NCBI GenBank assembly: GCA_015654725.1
Contig: JAATGI010000248.1
Span: 1-8,603 of the forward strand
Source of the DNA: Rhodospirillales bacterium
GTDB taxonomy: Bacteria; Pseudomonadota; Alphaproteobacteria; ATCC43930; CGMCC-115725
Length of the DNA: 8,603 nucleotides
Reading direction: 5' to 3'
Below are positions 4,337 to 8,603 of the stretch, in pieces. A program made the translations under genes and the position numbers. Below the pieces are notes generated by a model. The model had not been told where the DNA came from. It did not search any database and was given only the letters and a program-made list of their open reading frames with translations. Within the stretch, counting starts at the first letter, position 1. Each line of letters opens with the position of its first letter.

Positions 4337-7300
4337 ATGCGTTTCCGGTTCATCTTGATCTTGCCGCTGCTGGCGGCGCTATGCGCCGCCGCCGCGCCCG
4401 GTATCGCGCAGTCGGATGCGCTCAAGCAGGCATGGCAAAAAACCAGCGACCTTCGCGACGCCGGCAACGACGCCGAAGCCGAGATTTGGGGCAAGAAGGC
4501 GCTCGCCCTGGCGCAAAAGGAATCCGGCGCCGACAGCACGAATTACGCCATCGGCCTGACCAATCTCGGCGACCTTTACCGCGCGCAAGGCCGCAATGAC
4601 GACGCCGCGACGCTTTATAAGCGGGCCCTGGCGATCGACGAAACGGCGTTCGGCCCCAACCACGCCGAAGTCGCGCGGGTGCTCAACAAACTCGCGATGA
4701 GCTATCGCGACGCGGGCCAATATGACGAGGCGGAGCCGCTCCACAAGCGCGCGCTCGCCATCCGCGAACAGGTGCTGCGCCCGGACGATCCCGATATCGC
4801 CCAAAGCCTCAACAACCTCGCCTCGCTCTATGACGATGAAGGCCGCTATGACGAGGCCGAGCCGCTTTTGAAGCGCGCCCTGGCGATCGTCGAAAAGGCG
4901 AACGGCCCCGACGATCTCGGCGTCGCGGTCGCGCTCAACAATCTGGGCGGGCTCTATGTCGCGCAAGGCCGTTACGGCGCCGCCGAGCCGCCTTATCAGC
5001 GCGCGCTGGCGATCCGCGAGAAGGCGCTCGGCCCGAACGATTCCGATGTCGCCCAAAGCCTCGTCAATCTCGCGTTCCTTTATGACAATGAAGGCCGCTA
5101 TGGCGAGGCCGAGCCGCTGTACCAGCGCGCGCTGGCGATCGACCAAAAGGCGCTCGGCCCCGACCATCGCGATCTCGGCGCGATCTTCGTCGATCTCGGG
5201 GTGCTTTATTATCATCAAGGCCGCTATGGCGCGGCCGAGCCGCTGTTCAAGCGCGCGCTGGCGATTCTGGAAAAGGCGCTCGGTCCCGACCATCCCGATG
5301 TCGCCGACGCTCTCAATAACCTGGCATCGCTCTATGAGGACGAAGGCCGCTATGGCGAGGGCGAAGAACTCGATCGGCGCGCGCTGGCGATCCGCGAAAA
5401 ATCGCTTGGCCCGGATCACCCCGATCTCGCCACCAGCCTCAACAACCTCGGCACGCTCTATATGGATGAAGGCCGCATTGCCGATGCCGTGCCGCTTTAT
5501 CAGCGCGCGCTGACGATCGACGAAAAATCGCTCGGCCCCGATCACCCCGGCGTCGCCACCGACCTCGGCAATCTCGCCGGGCTTTATGAGTCCGCGGGCC
5601 GCGACGCCAAGGCCGAGCCGTTGCTCCGGCGCGCGCTGGCGATCGACGAAAAACCGCTCGGCCCCGACCATCCCGATGTCGCCGCGAATCTTAGCCACCT
5701 GGCCACGCTTTACGAGGCCGAGGGCCGCTTCGGCGATGCCGAGCCGCTCTATCGGCGGGCGGAGGCGATTCTGGAAAAGGTGTTCGGCCCCGACCATCCC
5801 GACGTCGCCGCCGGCCTGAGCAATCTCGCCGATCTCGACGTCGACCAATCCCGCTATGCCGAGGCGCTGCCCTTGATCGAGCGCGCGGCGGCGATCGAAG
5901 CCGGCCGCGCGGGCGGCAAGGAGCAGAGCAAGGGGCAGAAGTCAGAGCTGCGCCACAACCGCGACGTCTTTGTCCAGGAAGTAGCGATTACCGCGCATCT
6001 CCTGGCCGCAGGAGACAAGGAGGCGCCGCGCCTGCAAGAGGCGGGATTCGCGGCGCTGCAATGGTCGAAGGCGTCGGATACGGCGGCGGCGGTGGCGCAT
6101 ATGGCGGCGCGTTTCGCCGCCGGCAGCGACGCCTTGGGCGCGTTGGTGCGCGCCCGACAGGATGCACGGGACCGGCTCGAGGCGATCGAGAAGCAATTGC
6201 TGGCGGCCGCCAGCAAGCCGCCGGATCAGCGCGACCCCGCGACCGAGGACCGGTTGCGGAGCCAGGCGGCGGCGCTGGGGCGGGAACTCAAGAGTCGCGA
6301 CGCCGAACTCGCGGCCAAGTTTCCCGCCTATGCCGAGCTCGCCAATCCGAAACCCGTCGCCATCGCCGAGGCGCAAAAGCTGCTGGCGCCGGACGAGGCG
6401 CTCCTGGCATTCGCGCTGGGCGAAAAGGAAAGCTATGTCGCCGTGGTCGGGCACGACCGTTACGACCTCAAGATCGTTCCGGTCGGACGCCAGGCGTTGT
6501 CCGACGCCGTCAAGAAGCTGCGCGGCAGCCTCGATCCGACCGAATTCGCCGACGAGATCGAGCTGCCGCCGTTCGAGGCCGGCACCGCCTATCAGCTCTA
6601 TCGGCAGCTCCTGGCGCCGGCGGAGGCGGCGCTCAAGGACATCAAAAGGCTTTATGTCGTGACGGACGGCGCCTTGGAGAGTCTGCCCCTGGGCGTGTTG
6701 TTGACCCAAGCGCCCGCCGCCGAGACCTTGTCCGAGCCCAAGGATTTGCGCGCGGCGCCTTGGCTCGCCCGGCGTTACGCGGTCAGCGTGCTGCCCTCGA
6801 TCTCGTCCTTGAAAGCGTTGCGCCAGTTCGCGCAAGCCTCGCGCGCCGCAAAGCCGTTCTTCGGCATCGGCGATCCGCTCTTGAAGGACCATTTGCCGAC
6901 CGGCAAGACCGGGCGCGGCGGCGGTAAGCCGGTCCTGGTTCCGAGCATCGCCATCGCGGCCGCGTTCCGGGGCGACCAGATCGATATCGCGCGCCTGCGC
7001 GATCTGCCCTCCTTGCCGGAGACCGCCGACGAGCTCGAGACCGAGGCCAAACTGTTCAAGGCCGGCGCCGACGCCGTGATGCTGCGTCAGGACGCGACCG
7101 TGACGGCGGTGAAACGGGCCGATCTCGCCGACCGCCGGGTCGTAGCCTTCGCCACGCACGGATTGGTCGCCGGCGATGTCGGCGTGGGCGAACCCGGCCT
7201 GGTGATGACGCCGCCCGCCGATCCCACGCCCGAGGATGACGGGCTTTTGAAGGCGAGCGAGATCGCGCAATTGAAGCTCAACGCCGATCTCGTGATCCTG

Positions 7301-7597
7301 TCCGCGTGCAACACGGCCGCCTCGGACGGGACCCCGGGCGCGGAGGGATTTTCGGGCCTGGCCAAGGCGTTCCTTTATGCCGGCGCCCGCTCGCTCCTGG
7401 TGTCGCATTGGGAAGTCGTGTCGTCTTCGACGGTCGAGCTGATGACCCGCATGTCGGGCTATCTCGAGGACAAGGGCCTCGGCCGCGCCGAGGCCCTACG
7501 CCTCGCCATGCTCGATGTCATGAACGATGAGGCTCACCCGAGCCACGCCCATCCCCTGTTCTGGGCGCCCTTCGTCGTTGTCGGCGAGGGCGGGTAA
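4337..7597 (+). CDS. Exported TPR-repeat CHAT-domain protease
   Basis: This 1086-residue protein begins with a signal peptide (hydrophobic 5-20, likely cleavage after GIA at about 24), so it should act in the periplasm or outside. Residues about 74-521 are eleven TPR units at an exact 42-residue spacing of the kinesin-light-chain type, with a consensus like LNNLAxLYxxEGRYxEAEPL, then KRALAIxEKxLGPDHPDVA. A charged, probably coiled linker covers about 600-665. The CHAT domain (caspase-like peptidase, clan CD) covers about 680-1085. His941 lies in VVAFATHGLVAGD and Cys991 in LVILSACNTA, then GFSGLAKAFLYAGARSLLVS at 1004-1023, so the catalytic pair is present. CHAT proteins cleave partner proteins, with TPRs sensing or binding ligands; substrate and trigger here are unknown. 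AAGG lies only one base before the ATG and an in-frame TAA is at 4331, so the start is forced but weakly supported. Confidence 0.93.
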   Translation: MRFRFILILPLLAALCAAAAPGIAQSDALKQAWQKTSDLRDAGNDAEAEIWGKKALALAQKESGADSTNYAIGLTNLGDLYRAQGRNDDAATLYKRALAIDETAFGPNHAEVARVLNKLAMSYRDAGQYDEAEPLHKRALAIREQVLRPDDPDIAQSLNNLASLYDDEGRYDEAEPLLKRALAIVEKANGPDDLGVAVALNNLGGLYVAQGRYGAAEPPYQRALAIREKALGPNDSDVAQSLVNLAFLYDNEGRYGEAEPLYQRALAIDQKALGPDHRDLGAIFVDLGVLYYHQGRYGAAEPLFKRALAILEKALGPDHPDVADALNNLASLYEDEGRYGEGEELDRRALAIREKSLGPDHPDLATSLNNLGTLYMDEGRIADAVPLYQRALTIDEKSLGPDHPGVATDLGNLAGLYESAGRDAKAEPLLRRALAIDEKPLGPDHPDVAANLSHLATLYEAEGRFGDAEPLYRRAEAILEKVFGPDHPDVAAGLSNLADLDVDQSRYAEALPLIERAAAIEAGRAGGKEQSKGQKSELRHNRDVFVQEVAITAHLLAAGDKEAPRLQEAGFAALQWSKASDTAAAVAHMAARFAAGSDALGALVRARQDARDRLEAIEKQLLAAASKPPDQRDPATEDRLRSQAAALGRELKSRDAELAAKFPAYAELANPKPVAIAEAQKLLAPDEALLAFALGEKESYVAVVGHDRYDLKIVPVGRQALSDAVKKLRGSLDPTEFADEIELPPFEAGTAYQLYRQLLAPAEAALKDIKRLYVVTDGALESLPLGVLLTQAPAAETLSEPKDLRAAPWLARRYAVSVLPSISSLKALRQFAQASRAAKPFFGIGDPLLKDHLPTGKTGRGGGKPVLVPSIAIAAAFRGDQIDIARLRDLPSLPETADELETEAKLFKAGADAVMLRQDATVTAVKRADLADRRVVAFATHGLVAGDVGVGEPGLVMTPPADPTPEDDGLLKASEIAQLKLNADLVILSACNTAASDGTPGAEGFSGLAKAFLYAGARSLLVSHWEVVSSSTVELMTRMSGYLEDKGLGRAEALRLAMLDVMNDEAHPSHAHPLFWAPFVVVGEGG
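4556..5900 (+). repeat. 126-base tandem repeat array encoding the TPR units
   Basis: The eleven 42-residue TPR units are visible at the DNA level as a 126-base period. Blocks such as gaaggccgctatg, cgcgcgctggcgatc and ctcggccccgac recur nearly unchanged in the units between about 4800 and 5800, while the first and last units are more diverged. This indicates expansion by duplication or homogenisation within the gene. Confidence 0.85.
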
Positions 7598-7633
7598 GAT
7601 CGAGACCGCCGCGCGGCCGTGCGCCGTCAGCGG

Positions 7634-7661
7634 TTGACTTTGCCGGCGAGCGCCCGATGAT
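7634..7661 (+). promoter_or_regulatory. Possible sigma-70 promoter for the solute-binding protein gene
   Basis: TTGACT at 7634-7639 (5 of 6 to the -35 consensus) is followed after 16 bases by GATGAT at 7656-7661 (4 of 6 to the -10). It lies in the 111-base gap after the TPR-CHAT gene and would give a leader of about 40 bases. The match is moderate and could be chance. Confidence 0.3.
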
Positions 7662-7668
7662 TCGAGCG

Positions 7669-7685
7669 CGGCGCGTCAAGCGCCG
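7669..7685. other. Small hairpin in the leader of the solute-binding protein gene
   Basis: cggcgc and gcgccg pair around the loop gtcaa, followed by ggccttt. It could be a weak terminator for the TPR-CHAT gene or a leader structure. The T-run is only three bases, so neither role is firm. Confidence 0.3.
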
Positions 7686-7708
7686 GGCCTTTCAGGGAGG
7701 ATTTTCCG

Positions 7709-8603
7709 ATGTTTCGCAGCACGGCGGCGCGGCGACGTCCGGTCGCGGCATTGGTGACCGGTCTTGCCGTCGCGGCGGCGCTCTGGATCGCGCCGGCGCG
7801 GGCGCAATCCTACGACCATCTCAACGTCGCCACCAACGCCGAGCCGGACACGCTCGACATGCTGACCAGCGTGTTTCCGCCGATCTCCTACGTCATTCTG
7901 CGCAACACCTCGGAGATGCTGTGGGGCTACGACAACGACGGCACGGTGCGGCCGACGGTCGCCGACTGGGAGGTCAGCCCCGACGCCAAGACCATCACCT
8001 TCCACCTCCATCCCGGCATCAAATTCCATTCCGGCGACGAGCTGGTCGCGGACGACGTGTTGTTCAGCTTCAACCGCCAGATGGCCAACACGCCCTCCTT
8101 CAAGCGGAAGGGCCGCCTCGTCGACACGATCGACGTGGTCGACAAATACACCGTGCGCTTCAACATGAAGCAGGCGGACGTGACCTTTTTCGATGGCGAT
8201 CAGATCTTTCTCGCCTCCAAGGCCTATTTCGACCGCGTCGGCGAAAAGGAATTCATGACCCATCCGAGCGGCATCGGGCCCTACCGGATCACCGAATACA
8301 GTCCCGGCCAGTATATCGACGTCACGGCGTTCGACGGCTATTACGGCGCCAAGCCCAAGGTGAAGTCGGCGCGGTTCTATATCATCAAGGACGACGAGAC
8401 GCGGGTCGCGAAACTGCGGGCGGGCGAAGCCGATATCATCACCAACACGCCCTATCCCGAGGTCGCGGAAGTCGAGAAGGACGGCTATCACCTGGTCAAA
8501 TTCCCGGCCAACCCCTCGGTCAGCATCATCTTCGACCTGCTGACGCCGCAATCGCCCTGGTACAAGCGCGAGGTGCGCGAGGCGATCGCGCACGCCATCG
8601 ACA
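7709..8603 (+). CDS. ABC transporter substrate-binding protein, family 5 (peptide/nickel type), partial
   Basis: The frame is open to the window edge, giving 298 residues of a protein usually about 500-550 long. Residues 1-32 are a signal peptide with an Arg-rich start and cleavage at ARA before QSYDH, so the mature protein is periplasmic. Family 5 (DppA/OppA-like) landmarks are NVATNAEPDTLDMLTS near the mature start, HPGIKFHSGDELVADDVLFS in the middle, SGIGPYRITEY, and near the edge the segment ending VREAIAHAID. Members bind oligopeptides, nickel or other solutes and deliver them to an ABC permease; the ligand cannot be told here. GGGAGG at 7695-7700, eight bases before the ATG, is a strong ribosome site. 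The permease and ATPase genes would be expected to the right of the window. Confidence 0.92.
   Translation, partial: MFRSTAARRRPVAALVTGLAVAAALWIAPARAQSYDHLNVATNAEPDTLDMLTSVFPPISYVILRNTSEMLWGYDNDGTVRPTVADWEVSPDAKTITFHLHPGIKFHSGDELVADDVLFSFNRQMANTPSFKRKGRLVDTIDVVDKYTVRFNMKQADVTFFDGDQIFLASKAYFDRVGEKEFMTHPSGIGPYRITEYSPGQYIDVTAFDGYYGAKPKVKSARFYIIKDDETRVAKLRAGEADIITNTPYPEVAEVEKDGYHLVKFPANPSVSIIFDLLTPQSPWYKREVREAIAHAID

Noticed and set aside
4379..5848. 489-residue open frame on the minus strand opposite the TPR array
   Set aside because: It mirrors the TPR repeats, is low in family resemblance and arises from the GC-rich codon pattern of the plus-strand gene.
4556..5900. Repeated sequence considered as a CRISPR array
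   Set aside because: The period is 126 bases, in frame and coding for TPR units with no unique spacers.
5942..7408. 488-residue open frame on the minus strand opposite the CHAT domain
   Set aside because: It is Arg/Gly/Gln-rich with no recognisable domain. The plus-strand CHAT motifs are unmistakable.
4337..7597. TPR-CHAT as part of a type III-E CRISPR (Craspase-like) system
   Set aside because: No CRISPR array or Cas gene is present in the window, and the protein has a signal peptide and a different TPR type.
7676..8593. 305-residue minus-strand frame at the right edge
   Set aside because: It lies opposite the solute-binding protein, whose signal peptide, ribosome site and family motifs are clear.

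Overview
The window looks like a piece of a high-GC alphaproteobacterial chromosome, of a Rhodospirillales or Rhizobiales-like type. This is an inference from base composition, codon use and the families present: an AI-2E transporter, a short transglutaminase-like protein, TPR-CHAT, NIPSNAP and a family 5 solute-binding protein. No rRNA or tRNA gene was seen to fix the taxon.

Left part (1 to about 1130) is an accessory, partly decayed region. It opens with the C-terminal end of an IS5-type transposase and its presumed terminal repeat. A strong hairpin follows, then a lone small sigma-70-like helix-turn-helix protein with lower GC than its surroundings. Next come a broken remnant of a NIPSNAP gene (minus strand) and a short REP-like palindrome. 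The remnant is visibly related to the intact NIPSNAP gene about 900 bases further on.

Middle part (1131 to 4272) is ordinary compact gene content. A carboxymuconolactone-decarboxylase-family protein (+) converges on the NIPSNAP gene (-) with one base between their stops. A plus-strand run then begins: a 23-residue membrane peptide too short for normal gene calling, an AI-2E family transporter just behind it, and a transglutaminase-like protein whose usual catalytic histidine position is occupied by alanine.

Right part (4273 to 8603) is dominated by a 1086-residue exported protein. It carries a signal peptide, eleven exactly phased 42-residue TPR units, a charged linker and a C-terminal CHAT (caspase-like) protease domain with its His and Cys present. 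Its start codon sits 8 bases after a perfect 33-base palindrome, and no good ribosome binding site is visible. The window ends inside a periplasmic solute-binding protein of the peptide/nickel ABC family, which runs off the edge.

The plus-strand genes from 2195 onward could be one or several transcription units; the gaps are 14, 81, 64 and 111 bases. The clearest candidate for something unusual is the exported TPR-CHAT protein with its palindromic leader. Nothing adjacent shows a known CRISPR or defence partner.
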